Source of the DNA: Thalassobius vesicularis
GTDB taxonomy: Bacteria > Pseudomonadota > Alphaproteobacteria > Rhodobacterales > Rhodobacteraceae
Length of the DNA: 64,000 bases
Direction of reading: 5' to 3'
NCBI RefSeq assembly: GCF_004799325.1
Contig: NZ_SSMD01000012.1
Coordinates: 1-64,000, forward strand
Positions 38,791 through 48,465 of the stretch are shown here, piece after piece. The notes under the pieces are model-generated. The model was not told the DNA's origin. It was given only the letters and a program-made list of their open reading frames with translations, and did no database searches. The translations under genes and the position numbers were made by a program. Position 1 is the stretch's first letter; each line of letters begins with the position of its first letter.

Positions 38791-41700
38791 ATGCCCCAGG
38801 TTGGCGCATTCTTTGCAGGCATGTTCTCGGCCGCGGCCCCGGCGATCGGGTCGGCCACGTTCGGGGCCTGGGCGGCCGGCGCAGGGGTGTCGGGCTTTCT
38901 CACTACGACGGTGCTGGGCCGGCTTCTGAGCACGGTGGCGCTGACGGCGCTGTCGCGGGCACTTGCTCCCAAACCCACGGTGCCTGGGATCCGGACGACG
39001 CAGACCCTGACCGGGGGCGTGACACCGGCGAGCTTCATTCTGGGGCGCTATGCCACCGAAGGCCAGCTGGTTTGCCCGCCGATGAGTCACGGGCGCGATG
39101 GCGGCACGCCGAATGCCTATCTGACCTATGTGATCGAGCTTGGGGATGTGCCGGGGCAGACCCTGGAAGGGATCATCGTCGATGGTCGTGCCTGTGTGCC
39201 CGACAGCGAAAACCCACACGCGGATTATGGCTTTCCGCTCCCGGAGCTCAGCGAGAGCCGGACCCGGACGCAGGTGGTGGGCAGTGATCCGGTGGATGGC
39301 TATCCGATCTATGACGAGGTCACGACCGAGACTCCCACGGCCTGGGTGCGGTATTACGATGGCACGCAGGTCGCGGCCGATCCGATGCTGATGGACCGGT
39401 ATGGCGATTATCCCGAACGGCCGTGGACGGCGGACATGGTGGGGACGGGGATCTGTTATGCGATCCTGACCTTCCGGCTGGCCCGGGCGATCTACACGGG
39501 CTTTCCGCAGGTGCGCTTCGTGCTGGGGGGCATTCCGCTTTATGACCCGCGGGCTGATGACACGGCCGGTGGTGCAGGTCCCCAGCGCCGGGAGGATCCC
39601 GCCACCTGGACCCCTTCGGAAAACCCCGCCGTGCAGGTCTACAATATCCTGCGCGGCATTGCGCTGCCGGGCGGTCACGTCTGGGGCGGGGATATGGCGG
39701 CGGAGGATCTGCCGGCCGGGAGCTGGTTTGCTGCGATGGCGGCGGCGGATGCGCCGGTGGCGCTCGACGAGGAAGGCGCCAGCGAGCCGGCCTGGCGCAG
39801 TGGATACGAGGTCTTTGTTGCCGATGAGCCGGCCGGGGTGATCGAGGAGCTGCTCAAGCCCTGTTCGGGACAGCTTGCGGAGATCGGGGGCGTGTGGAAG
39901 ATCCGCCTCGGGGGCCCGGGCCTGCCGGTCTTCTTCTTCAGCGATGCGGATGTGAACATCTCCGACAGCCAGCAGTTCGATCCCTTCCCGGCGCTGGCGG
40001 ACACCTATAATGGCGTGCATGCGAGCTATCCCGATCCCGATGCGCTCTGGAACAGCGTCGATGCGCCGCCGCGCTATGATGCCGGCTCCGAGGCGGCCGA
40101 CGGAAACCGGCGCCTCATCGCCGATCTGAGCCTGCCGGCCTGTCCCTATGCCAATCAGGTGCAGCGGGTGATGCGGGCTTATCTTGAAGAAGAGCGGCGC
40201 ATGCGGCGTCATGTGCTGACGCTGGCGCCCGAGGCCATTCCGCTCGAGCCGCTCGATGCGGTGGCCTGGAGCTCGGCGCGCAATGGCTATGAGGCGAAGA
40301 TCTTCGAGGTGGTCACGATCGTCGATCCGCTGGTCACCTCGAAACCTCAGCTCAGTCTGCGCGAGCGCGATCCGGCTGATTATGACTGGCAGCCGGGGTT
40401 TGCGCTGCCGGTCAGCCTGCCGAGCCCGGCCACGGTGCCGGCGCTGCCCCTCAGTGTCGGTCTGTGGTCGGTGGCGCCGACCAGCCTGCGCGGCGCCGAT
40501 GGCACGGCGCGTCGTCCCGGGCTCTTGCTGAGCTGGCAGGGGGCGGATCGCGATGAGGCGGCGGGCCTGCGCTACCGGGTGCGGCTCGCGGCCACGCAGG
40601 AGGTGGTGGCCACCGGCCAGACCGAGGATGCGACCGAGGGGGCGCGGGTGATCTCGGAGGGAGTGCTGCCGGACACGGACTACCAGGTCCGGGTGGCCTG
40701 GGCCGCGCGGGACGACCGCGAAAGCCTCTGGTCGGACTGGGCTGCGGTCACGACGCCCGACACGCGGCTGGCGCCGCCGGATCTCGATCCGGGCGTGCAG
40801 GGCGCGCTCAGCGATGCGGTGAGTGCGCGGGCCGATCTCGATGCGCTGACGGATGGCTATACCGGCACGCTGGCGGGGACGGTGGCGGGTTTTGACGGGG
40901 TGATTGCGGGTCTTGAGGCCACGCTGGCGTCTGTCTCGGGGGATCTGACGGATCTCTCTGGTGCCTATGGCGCGCTCACCACCGGTTTTGCCGGCACACT
41001 TTCGGCGGCCGTTGGGGATCTTGCCGCTCAGATCGGCGGGCTTGATCAGGCGGTGATCGATGCGCGCGCCGAGGCTGCTATGGCAATTGCCCCGCTCGGG
41101 GTCAGTGTGCCGCGTGCGCCTTCCAGCGCCTGGACCATGGATCCGACCTCGACGGCAGCCCCGGTGCTGCGGCCTGCGGCGGAGGCGTCGCGCTTTGTGA
41201 CGGATGACGCGGTCTTTGGGGAGTGTTTTGAGCTGGGGCCGCAGAACCAGACCCTGGCCGCGGCCTATCCGCTGAGCTTCGATCCGGAGGCCGTCTACCG
41301 GGTCGATGTCACCTTCCGGGTCACCGATGCGGGCAGCACGGGCGGCGTCCGCTGGCGGATCGGGGCCACGACCTTTGCAGGCGGGGCGATTGCCGAGAGC
41401 AATATCCAGTCGCTCACGCAGACCGCCACGCTCGCCGATGGGGTTGTGACTGCCTCGCTCTGGATCTCTGCCAGTTTGCAGACGCTGCAGGAGGCGGAGC
41501 TTGCAGACAATCTGCATCTGGCGGGATCAGGGTCGGCGAACCGGGCCTGGTTCCACCTGCGGGCCAATGTCTCGGGCGACAGCGACGGGATCGTGCATGT
41601 GGCCTCTCTCGCGGTGCGCGATGTGACCGCAGCGCTCGAGGTGGCCGCCACATTGCGCAGCACGCTCAGCGCAGAACTCGGTCAGGTCTCGGCCACGCTC

Positions 41701-44700
41701 GCGCAGGATTATTATACGATCACTGAGACCGATCAGGCGATCACGGCCGCCGGGCTGGCGCTGCAATCGGCGATCGGGGCTGTGGCGGCGGATCTGGCGA
41801 CGAACTATTACACGCGGGCCTCGGCCGACGGCGCGATCGCGGGCGCGATCACCAGCTATCATGCCGATCTGACGGGGGCCTCCGGGGCGCTCGGACTTCT
41901 CTCTGCCGATCTGGAGACGAACTATTACACCAGCACGCAGACAGACAGCGCTATTGCCGGGGAGATCACGAGCTACAATGCGGCATTGCTGAGCCCCGCC
42001 GGCGCGGTCGGGGCGATCTCCGCGGACCTTGCGTCGAATTATTACACCATTGCCGGGACCGGGAGCGCGATTGCCAGTTCGGTCACCGACTATCACGCTG
42101 AGCTGGTCGGGGCCTCGGGTGCTCTGGGCCTGCTCGCAGCGGATCTGAGCACGAACCACTACACCATCACCGAAGCCGATCAGGCCATTGCCGGCTCTCT
42201 TACCGAGTATACGTCCTCGCTGCTGGCCCCCGGCGGTGCGATCGGCGCGCTTTCGGCAGATCTTGCGCAGAACTATTACACCAGAACCGAAGCCGACAGC
42301 GCCATTGCGGGTCAGATCACCAGCTATGATGCCCAGCTTACGGGTCCGGCCGGTGCGCTTGGATCGCTGTCGGCGAACCTCACGCAGAACTATCTGACCC
42401 GCACCGAGACCGGCACAGCAATTGCCCTTTCCGCGCAGCGGATGCAGGCCCGGTCCGAACGCCGCCTTATGGCGGCGGCCGCCTGCCTGCCGCAGATCTG
42501 CATGGTCTCGGGCAGCTATGAGTTTGCGGCCTTCGAAGACGGGACGGTCCTTTACAGGGATGGCGCGCGGGTGCTGACGCTGGATCGGGGAGAGATCTCC
42601 GCGCTGGCTTGTACGCGCGGCGAGCGCTTCACCAGTGACAAACCCTTCGTGGCTTCGCTTGCGGGCAATCCCGGCTATGGGACGCCACTTGGGTCAGAAG
42701 GCATGGCGGGCACGCGCTTTGCGCATGCCTTCACCCGCGACACGCCGGTTACCACCACGATCCTGCCGCTGGCCTCGGGGCGCTGGCGCGCGCGCACCGG
42801 ACCGGTCGATGATGGGGATCTGAGCGCCGAGCCCTGGCAGGAGATGGCAGCCGGGACCTTCATCGATCTGAGCGACAGCAGAAGCGGCGAGATCTTTGTT
42901 CATGTCGAAACCACCGCATATGTGCTGGTGCATCGTCGCGGGGGAGGTACATCGGACGGCGAGCTGATCAGCCCGGCGGCGCCGGAACTGATGGCACTCA
43001 ATGACTGGCCGTCGATGATTGCGCCGCCCGTCGGGGTGGTCGTTCAGAACTCCGGTGCTTATTACGCTTCCAGCGACGGGGAAACCCTGCTGTGGAGCTT
43101 TGCCAGTGGCGATGGCGCCGGCAGTGACGCGGAAACACATATGCCGGTCGCGGCCTGTGGCGATGAATATTGCCTGGCCCAGACCGGGATCGCCGACTAT
43201 TTCCTGGCCACGATGGACCAGCCTTCGGTGATCACCGTCACCGACCGGACCGGGACGATGATCGGCACACATGCGCTGGCTGCCTTCGATACGCTGCAGA
43301 TCGGTCTGGAAAGCGGTGCGGGGGCTCAGATCAGTTCTGAGGGGCCGTTCTACTTCAGCGGCAGCGCACCGTTCTTTCTGCGTGCCAACAAAACCTCGGA
43401 CGAGTTTGTCGCGGTGGGCTACCGGCGCGCCGCACGCCAGGAGGTGGAAAGTGCGGCGCTGACGGGCGCGATCAATGATATCCGCAATCTTGAGACCAAT
43501 GCACTGACGGGTACGGCTTTTGCGACGATGTTGCAGGCGCTGCAGGTCGATGCGGCCGGCAATTCGGCCTTCGTGTCGCTGTCCGGAACAGCGCTGGCCA
43601 ATCTGCAGGGCTATCTGGCGGCCAGTGCATCGCTGACGGCGGAGCTCTCAGGTGGTCAGATCGCGGGGCTGCGCGCGACGGTCTACGATGGGGCCGGAGG
43701 GGCAAGTCCGGGTGCACTTCTCGAGCTCATCGGGGATACGGTGATTGCACCTGGTACGATCTCGACGAGCCGTCTCGTGGTGTCGGATCTGACAAACTTT
43801 GCGGCCGGTTGCGACTTTGAAACCGATGCCGGCATTCCCTTCGATGTCGCGGCGGCCGGGTTCGTGCTGGACGACACGGTCTGTCTTACCGGCGCACGGT
43901 CGCTCAGGATCAGTCATGCAGCGGTCACGGCGCCCTTCTTTAACGACATGATCGTCTCCCCGGGCTCAGAGATCTATGCGGAGCTCCACGCCCGGAAATC
44001 CCCAGACTGGGATGGGGACGGGGCCAATGCGAAGCTGCGCTTTGGTAATAACACAACAGGTGCAAACAGCTATGTCGCGGCGATCCCGCTTGGGACCGGT
44101 GACTTCAGTGCCGCTGACAGCTGGGAGCGCAAAACGCTGGTCGTCACGGTGCCGGCGGGCTGTACGCGCCTGAGCGTGAGCCTCATGTTCGCCAGTGCGG
44201 CGGCCAGTGCCGGCAGCATCTGGCTCGATGGCATCGTCATCCGTCACAGAAACGGCGGTGAGCTCATCGTGGATGGCGCGATCACCGGGGATCATGTCGC
44301 AAGCCAGACGCTGAGCTCGGAGCATGTCCTGGCCGGGGGGATCTCTGCGGACAGGCTGGCGATCGGTATGGGCGGCAACCTGATCGAGGATCCGGTCTGG
44401 GCAACCGGGACTGAAGGTATCGGCACATGGACCGCCAACGCGACCCTCAACGCCGAGACGACCGTCGACCTGCGTCCGCCGGGGCAGTGGGCGGGGGTAA
44501 ACTTCCCGACCATGATGATCTTCCAGGACGGTACGACGGTTGCGGATTATTACCTCTATCTCAAACGGGTCGGTGCGGGTTATGGCAATGGCCAGTGTTT
44601 CCCGGTTGAGCCGGGGCAATGGTATGATGGCAGTGCGCATGTCTCCACGCATCGCTGTGGTGGTCAGTTGCAGATCCGCTGGCGCGATGGCTCCGGCACC

Positions 44701-45531
44701 GATCTGGGTGGGCCTGCGAGCGTGGAGCTCAGCAACAATCTTGCGGGCTCTTCCGGCAATCCTGATGCCTGGGCGCGCTATGGCGTGAGGGGGCAGGCGC
44801 CGTCGGGCGCGGTGATGGGGCAGGTCGTGCTGCGCAAATACGGCACAAATCCGGGAGAGGCGAACAGCTACGTCTTTGTGCACAAGCCGATGCTGGCGCA
44901 GACCCATGCCCATGCCTCGGCCTCGCCACCCTGGTCCCCCGGCGGGCAGACCTCGATTGCCGGCGATCAGATCCGTACCGGGGCGATCCGGTCTGCCAAC
45001 TTCGTCTCAGGCGTGGCGGGCTGGAGCATCGACACCGTCGGCAATGCCGAGTTCAACAGCCTGATTACCCGCGGCGCGCTGATCGATGGCGCGGCCTCGG
45101 ACGGGGGCGCGATCGTGGCCCATGCCGGCGGAGTGGTCGCGGTTCAGAATACCGTGGCGGCGGTTCTGGCCACGGGCCCGCTGCAGCACGGGCAGCTCTG
45201 GCAGATCGGCGTGATGTCGGAATACCGCCGCCATTCGAGCTACAGCTACGAGGCCAAGACCACTGTGACGGTGAATGTGGAAACGCGGTTCCGGGTGCAG
45301 ATGCGCGTGAAGAGCGCCGGGGTCTGGTCGGGCTGGGCCACGGAGTTCACCGCCCCTTACAGCTCGAGCCCGGTCTGGACGTCGGACAATTACCTCTTCA
45401 GCCGGATGGGAAGTTTTGAAGACATGGAAATCCGGCTGCTCTGCGAGCTCTCGGCCACGCCGGATCCGGCCACTCCGGGCCAGAGCAATATCCGCAATGC
45501 CTCGGTCTTTGCCCGGGCGCTGGAGCGTTAG
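38791..45531 (+). CDS. Tail-tip / host specificity protein (J-like, 2246 aa)
   Basis: A very large tail-tip protein. The N-terminal hydrophobic glycine-rich segment (PQVGAFFAGMFSAAAPAIGSA) and the next 600 residues carry the J/TipJ-like core (LEGIIVDGRACVPDS, DPADYDWQPG). A fibronectin-type region lies near 590-650 (TDYQVRVAWAARDDRE). A seven-unit repeat follows (residues 973-1215), and the last 900 residues are beta-rich and possibly receptor-binding. It caps the GTA-like tail-tip block. Confidence 0.85.
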   Translation: MPQVGAFFAGMFSAAAPAIGSATFGAWAAGAGVSGFLTTTVLGRLLSTVALTALSRALAPKPTVPGIRTTQTLTGGVTPASFILGRYATEGQLVCPPMSHGRDGGTPNAYLTYVIELGDVPGQTLEGIIVDGRACVPDSENPHADYGFPLPELSESRTRTQVVGSDPVDGYPIYDEVTTETPTAWVRYYDGTQVAADPMLMDRYGDYPERPWTADMVGTGICYAILTFRLARAIYTGFPQVRFVLGGIPLYDPRADDTAGGAGPQRREDPATWTPSENPAVQVYNILRGIALPGGHVWGGDMAAEDLPAGSWFAAMAAADAPVALDEEGASEPAWRSGYEVFVADEPAGVIEELLKPCSGQLAEIGGVWKIRLGGPGLPVFFFSDADVNISDSQQFDPFPALADTYNGVHASYPDPDALWNSVDAPPRYDAGSEAADGNRRLIADLSLPACPYANQVQRVMRAYLEEERRMRRHVLTLAPEAIPLEPLDAVAWSSARNGYEAKIFEVVTIVDPLVTSKPQLSLRERDPADYDWQPGFALPVSLPSPATVPALPLSVGLWSVAPTSLRGADGTARRPGLLLSWQGADRDEAAGLRYRVRLAATQEVVATGQTEDATEGARVISEGVLPDTDYQVRVAWAARDDRESLWSDWAAVTTPDTRLAPPDLDPGVQGALSDAVSARADLDALTDGYTGTLAGTVAGFDGVIAGLEATLASVSGDLTDLSGAYGALTTGFAGTLSAAVGDLAAQIGGLDQAVIDARAEAAMAIAPLGVSVPRAPSSAWTMDPTSTAAPVLRPAAEASRFVTDDAVFGECFELGPQNQTLAAAYPLSFDPEAVYRVDVTFRVTDAGSTGGVRWRIGATTFAGGAIAESNIQSLTQTATLADGVVTASLWISASLQTLQEAELADNLHLAGSGSANRAWFHLRANVSGDSDGIVHVASLAVRDVTAALEVAATLRSTLSAELGQVSATLAQDYYTITETDQAITAAGLALQSAIGAVAADLATNYYTRASADGAIAGAITSYHADLTGASGALGLLSADLETNYYTSTQTDSAIAGEITSYNAALLSPAGAVGAISADLASNYYTIAGTGSAIASSVTDYHAELVGASGALGLLAADLSTNHYTITEADQAIAGSLTEYTSSLLAPGGAIGALSADLAQNYYTRTEADSAIAGQITSYDAQLTGPAGALGSLSANLTQNYLTRTETGTAIALSAQRMQARSERRLMAAAACLPQICMVSGSYEFAAFEDGTVLYRDGARVLTLDRGEISALACTRGERFTSDKPFVASLAGNPGYGTPLGSEGMAGTRFAHAFTRDTPVTTTILPLASGRWRARTGPVDDGDLSAEPWQEMAAGTFIDLSDSRSGEIFVHVETTAYVLVHRRGGGTSDGELISPAAPELMALNDWPSMIAPPVGVVVQNSGAYYASSDGETLLWSFASGDGAGSDAETHMPVAACGDEYCLAQTGIADYFLATMDQPSVITVTDRTGTMIGTHALAAFDTLQIGLESGAGAQISSEGPFYFSGSAPFFLRANKTSDEFVAVGYRRAARQEVESAALTGAINDIRNLETNALTGTAFATMLQALQVDAAGNSAFVSLSGTALANLQGYLAASASLTAELSGGQIAGLRATVYDGAGGASPGALLELIGDTVIAPGTISTSRLVVSDLTNFAAGCDFETDAGIPFDVAAAGFVLDDTVCLTGARSLRISHAAVTAPFFNDMIVSPGSEIYAELHARKSPDWDGDGANAKLRFGNNTTGANSYVAAIPLGTGDFSAADSWERKTLVVTVPAGCTRLSVSLMFASAAASAGSIWLDGIVIRHRNGGELIVDGAITGDHVASQTLSSEHVLAGGISADRLAIGMGGNLIEDPVWATGTEGIGTWTANATLNAETTVDLRPPGQWAGVNFPTMMIFQDGTTVADYYLYLKRVGAGYGNGQCFPVEPGQWYDGSAHVSTHRCGGQLQIRWRDGSGTDLGGPASVELSNNLAGSSGNPDAWARYGVRGQAPSGAVMGQVVLRKYGTNPGEANSYVFVHKPMLAQTHAHASASPPWSPGGQTSIAGDQIRTGAIRSANFVSGVAGWSIDTVGNAEFNSLITRGALIDGAASDGGAIVAHAGGVVAVQNTVAAVLATGPLQHGQLWQIGVMSEYRRHSSYSYEAKTTVTVNVETRFRVQMRVKSAGVWSGWATEFTAPYSSSPVWTSDNYLFSRMGSFEDMEIRLLCELSATPDPATPGQSNIRNASVFARALER
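41707..42440 (+). repeat. Seven-unit protein repeat inside the tail-tip gene
   Basis: Units start with a D/N-Y/H-Y/L-T pattern at residues 973, 1005, 1044, 1083, 1122, 1161 and 1200. Spacing is 39 residues (117 bp) except for a first shorter unit of 32. Each unit has an AIA..ITSY and a GALGLLSADL-like core. Likely a coiled or fibrous linker in the tail tip. Confidence 0.85.
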
Positions 45532-45533
45532 AC

Positions 45534-46043
45534 ATGCCTCTCTTCGTCAAACTCGACGCGGCCGGTCTGGTGACCGGGGTTCTGCGCCATGCGGCGCGCC
45601 CGGGGCCGGACTGGCTGGAAGTGGTACCGGCCCGGGATCAGGAGGTCCCGGCGCAGGTGGTGATGCGGCCCGATGGGGTGGAGGTTCTGGAGGAGGCGCA
45701 TGTGCGGGCCTTCGTGACCCCGTCCGGAACGATCGGACTTCGGGATGGGCCTGCCGGTCTGGTGCGCCTGTCGCGCATGCGTGCTGAGGGTGCCGAGCTG
45801 CTGTCCCGGCCGCTGCCTGGCGTGCTGACCGAAGAGGTGGAGGGCTGGCGGATTACGGATCTGCCTCAGGGCGCTCAGGTCGAGATCCATGATCTGAGCG
45901 GCGGCGAGGTGCTGGCGCGGGTCATGCCGGAGGGGGCCGGGGCGGAAGTCAGCTTCTCTCTGACAGATCCCGGGCGCTACGCGGTCGAGATCACGGCACC
46001 GGCGCCCTACCTGCCGGTCACCCATCTGATGGAGGTTTCCTGA
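45534..46043 (+). CDS. Hypothetical phage tail-associated protein
   Basis: A 169-residue protein right after the tail-tip gene. It has a mixed N-terminal domain (VKLDAAGLVTGVLRHAARPGP) and a beta-rich C-terminal half (AQVEIHDLSGGEVLARVMPEG). No family recognised; it may be a tail fibre or fibre-associated protein. Confidence 0.6.
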   Translation: MPLFVKLDAAGLVTGVLRHAARPGPDWLEVVPARDQEVPAQVVMRPDGVEVLEEAHVRAFVTPSGTIGLRDGPAGLVRLSRMRAEGAELLSRPLPGVLTEEVEGWRITDLPQGAQVEIHDLSGGEVLARVMPEGAGAEVSFSLTDPGRYAVEITAPAPYLPVTHLMEVS

Positions 46044-46044
46044 C

Positions 46045-46482
46045 ATGCTGATCCTGTCCCGGTCCGGGCAAAGCAAGGCGCGCGAGCTTGAGCACCATGC
46101 CAGCGCGGGCATTGCCGCGATCAATGCGGCGGTGGATCAGGCGCGGCGGCGCTACATAACCCCGATTGCCGGTCAGGACATGATCTACCGGGAAAAACAG
46201 GCCGAGGCGGAGCGCTTCCTGGCGCTGGATCCGGTGCCCGACGCGGAAAGTCTCGATCCGGGGGTGTTTCCCTTCATTGCGGCTGAAAGCCATGCCACCG
46301 GACAGACACCTCAGGAGGTCGCTGCCCTCTTTGAGCGTCTGGCCACCGAGTGGCGCCAGCTCGGCGCCCAGATGGAAGCGCTGCGCATCGGGGCCATCGC
46401 GCGGGTGCGGGCCGCCGCAGGCCCTGCGGACATCGGGGCTGCGGTTGCGGAGGTCGTGGCGCTTCTGGAGGGTCTGTCATGA
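46045..46482 (+). CDS. Hypothetical phage protein (145 aa)
   Basis: A helical protein (SKARELEHHASAGIAAINAA, LFERLATEWRQLGAQMEALR) that overlaps the next gene in ATGA. Its helical pattern and place after tail fibre genes suggest a tail-fibre assembly role, but this is inference. Confidence 0.6.
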   Translation: MLILSRSGQSKARELEHHASAGIAAINAAVDQARRRYITPIAGQDMIYREKQAEAERFLALDPVPDAESLDPGVFPFIAAESHATGQTPQEVAALFERLATEWRQLGAQMEALRIGAIARVRAAAGPADIGAAVAEVVALLEGLS

Positions 46483-47015
46483 TCACGATTGAGGCTTTCG
46501 ATCTGGCCGGATTGCGGTTGCGCTGGCCGGACATCGCCCGGCTGCAACAGGACGTGCCACACGAGCAGGACCTGCATTACCTCGCGGATCTGGCTGGTCG
46601 TGGCGCCCGGGCGGTTCTCGCGCGGCAGGGCTGGCGCATTGTCGGCAGCTATCTGCATCTGCCAGCCACAGAGGTGCCGGCTCTGGCCGGGAATGCGGAG
46701 TTTGTTGCGGAACTTGCCATGCTGGAGATCGGGCTCGGGGAACTGAGCGTGGCCACGCATATCTATGTTGATGGCGCGGTCCGGGGGCAGGGGCTCTCGG
46801 TCCGCCTGGCCGCGGCGCGGGCCCGGGATGCGCTGGCCTGCGGCATGACCCATGGCGTGCTCTTTGCCGCCCAGACCCCCGAGATCCGGAGCTGGGCCGG
46901 GCGCTGGCCGGGAATCCTCACGACCGGTGTGGCAGATGCGGACGGCCGGGCGATCTGCCTTGTGCCGCTCGACGGGCTGCACGGGGCGGCAACGCCACAG
47001 AGCTCTCACGCATAA
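46479..47015 (+). CDS. Possible GNAT-fold acetyltransferase-like phage protein
   Basis: A 178-residue protein. The segment THIYVDGAVRGQGLSVRLAAARARDALACG resembles the acetyl-CoA binding loop and helix of GNAT enzymes (RGQGLS). The rest (LPATEVPALAGNAEFVAELAM) fits the fold, but key residues cannot be verified. The start ATG 46479 overlaps the previous stop; the frame from 46350 is a shadow. Confidence 0.5.
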   Translation: MITIEAFDLAGLRLRWPDIARLQQDVPHEQDLHYLADLAGRGARAVLARQGWRIVGSYLHLPATEVPALAGNAEFVAELAMLEIGLGELSVATHIYVDGAVRGQGLSVRLAAARARDALACGMTHGVLFAAQTPEIRSWAGRWPGILTTGVADADGRAICLVPLDGLHGAATPQSSHA

Positions 47016-47028
47016 AAGGACAGGAAAC

Positions 47029-47271
47029 ATGTTGGACAGGATCGAGGACGCGCTCTTCTGGGCGGTCAGTTCTCTTGTGGGGGCGATTGCCTCGGGTACG
47101 CTCTGGCTCATCCGGCGGGTGATCACCAATCAAAAGCAGATCGAATTGCTGCAGGCCGAGCTCAGCACCAGAGAAAAGCAACGCGATGAGGATCGCGAGC
47201 GCATGGCCAAGATCGAATCCGGTGTCGAGCGGATCGAGGGCGTGCTCATGAAACGGGGAGCAGACAGATGA
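47029..47271 (+). CDS. Holin-like membrane protein
   Basis: An 80-residue protein with one clear membrane segment (LFWAVSSLVGAIASGTLWLI), a basic C-terminal tail and coiled-coil heptads (IELLQAELSTREKQRDEDRE). This fits small holins or anti-holins next to lysozyme. It starts at ATG 47029 with AGGA upstream and overlaps the lysozyme start. Confidence 0.65.
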   Translation: MLDRIEDALFWAVSSLVGAIASGTLWLIRRVITNQKQIELLQAELSTREKQRDEDRERMAKIESGVERIEGVLMKRGADR

Positions 47272-47768
47272 GAGTTTACAGAAAAGCCGGGCTGGGTCTC
47301 GCCAGTGCGGCGGTGCTGGCCGCTGCCATTCCCGGTGTCCGTCATTGGGAGGGGCGCAGCCTGCGCGCCTATCAGGATATTGTCGGGATCTGGACCATCT
47401 GTGACGGGGTTACCGATGGGGTGAAACCCGGTGATCTCGCCACCCCGGCGGATTGCGATGCGCGGCTCATGCAGGAACTGCGCAGCCATGCCGAGGGGCT
47501 CTCGGCCTGTATCGACGATCCGCTCGAGGCTCAGATCCCGCGCCAGACCGCGGCAGCCCTTCTCTCCTGGACTTACAATGTCGGAGTTGGCGCTGCCTGC
47601 GGCTCAACCCTGGTACGGCATCTGAATGCCGGGAACTGGGCCCGGGTCTGTCCCGAGCTCTCGCGCTGGACCCGGGCTGGCGGGCAGGTCATCCGCGGGC
47701 TCGTCAACCGCCGTGCCGCCGAGCGCGCTGATTGCGAGGCCGGACTGCATGAGGCGGGGCTGATATGA
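47268..47768 (+). CDS. Phage lysozyme (GH24, SAR-type)
   Basis: A 166-residue T4-type endolysin. A hydrophobic N-terminus (GLGLASAAVLAAAIPGV) suggests a signal-arrest-release segment. The catalytic glutamate is in HWEGRSL (E28), and GIWTICDGVTDG follows. It hydrolyses peptidoglycan for host lysis. It overlaps the holin and spanin genes. Confidence 0.88.
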   Translation: MRVYRKAGLGLASAAVLAAAIPGVRHWEGRSLRAYQDIVGIWTICDGVTDGVKPGDLATPADCDARLMQELRSHAEGLSACIDDPLEAQIPRQTAAALLSWTYNVGVGAACGSTLVRHLNAGNWARVCPELSRWTRAGGQVIRGLVNRRAAERADCEAGLHEAGLI

Positions 47769-48019
47769 TCGGGCGGCTTGCCGTGCCGGTGCTGATCGGT
47801 GTGTTGGGGGCGGTCCTCGGCTGGAGTGTGCTCCTGCATCGTGAGAACCGGCAGCTGGTCCGTCAGATCTCCGTGCTCGAAGGGCAGATCTCCGGCTGTC
47901 AGGCCCGCACCCGCAACATCACAAAGGACAAACAAAGCGATGCGACTGTTGCTGATCCCCGCACTTACCACGTGCCTGAGCGCTGGCTCCTGCCTGACCC
48001 CGACGCCGCCCGCGATTGA
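47765..48019 (+). CDS. Inner spanin (Rz-like)
   Basis: An 84-residue protein with one N-terminal membrane segment (LAVPVLIGVLGAVLGWSVLL) and a periplasmic helical part (RENRQLVRQISVLEGQI). This is the layout of inner-membrane spanins. It overlaps the lysozyme stop and the outer spanin frame. Confidence 0.78.
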   Translation: MIGRLAVPVLIGVLGAVLGWSVLLHRENRQLVRQISVLEGQISGCQARTRNITKDKQSDATVADPRTYHVPERWLLPDPDAARD

Positions 48020-48164
48020 AGCGGCGCTCTTCTGCGATGTCGAGGAACCCCGGCGGTTTACCCAGGCCGAGATCGACTGGCGTAGTGAAAACGCGCCGTG
48101 GAACCTCGCGCGGGACTTCAGGACCAACCTCAGTTGGGAACGGGAGTGTGGGGGAGGGATATAA
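47940..48164 (+). CDS. Overlapping outer spanin-like (Rz1-like) protein
   Basis: A 74-residue frame starting inside the Rz-like gene in another frame (ATG 47940). It has an N-terminal signal-like stretch (LLLIPALTTCLSAGSC) with a weak lipobox, then FCDVEEPRRFTQAEIDWRSEN, a pattern common in alphaproteobacterial prophages at this site. Overlapping spanin genes are the norm in lambda-like phages. Confidence 0.7.
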   Translation: MRLLLIPALTTCLSAGSCLTPTPPAIEAALFCDVEEPRRFTQAEIDWRSENAPWNLARDFRTNLSWERECGGGI

Positions 48165-48465
48165 TCCTCCGGGGTGCGGTCTTCGCCAAATCCTGGGTCA
48201 ACGAGTTTGCGTTCGATATCGGGAAATAGCCGCCAGCTGGCATGTGACCGCGAAGGTGGTGGGGATGAGAGCCAGGGCCTGGACGGGGCAGGCTGGAAGC
48301 GCCGCAGCCACAAATTTGGCAGAGCTGAGCGAGTGTTTGCGGCCAGACCTATTGCTTCCGTTAGGCGAATGGGGGCTTGCCATCGCAATACGTTTGTGGC
48401 CGCTTCGCTAAGATGTGGGTAAAGCACAGTACTATCGATGCGGAACATTTGTAGTCTCCACCGTT
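48165..48465. other. Junction between prophage and defence island
   Basis: About 300 bases with no gene I can support; short frames on both strands look like shadows. It probably contains the right prophage end, but no repeat or attachment site can be matched because the left end is not in the window. It also holds the 3' end region of the RelE-UvrD gene. Confidence 0.5.

Noticed and set aside
38248-41517. Minus-strand frame of 1089 aa
   Set aside because: Antisense of the tail-tip gene; composition of an R/P-rich shadow and no motif.
41707-42440. CRISPR-like or non-coding tandem repeat
   Set aside because: Repeats are coding in one continuous frame and vary in sequence between units.
48016-48411. 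Plus-strand frame of 131 aa past the spanin genes
   Set aside because: Overlaps the outer spanin frame and has no motif or ribosome site.
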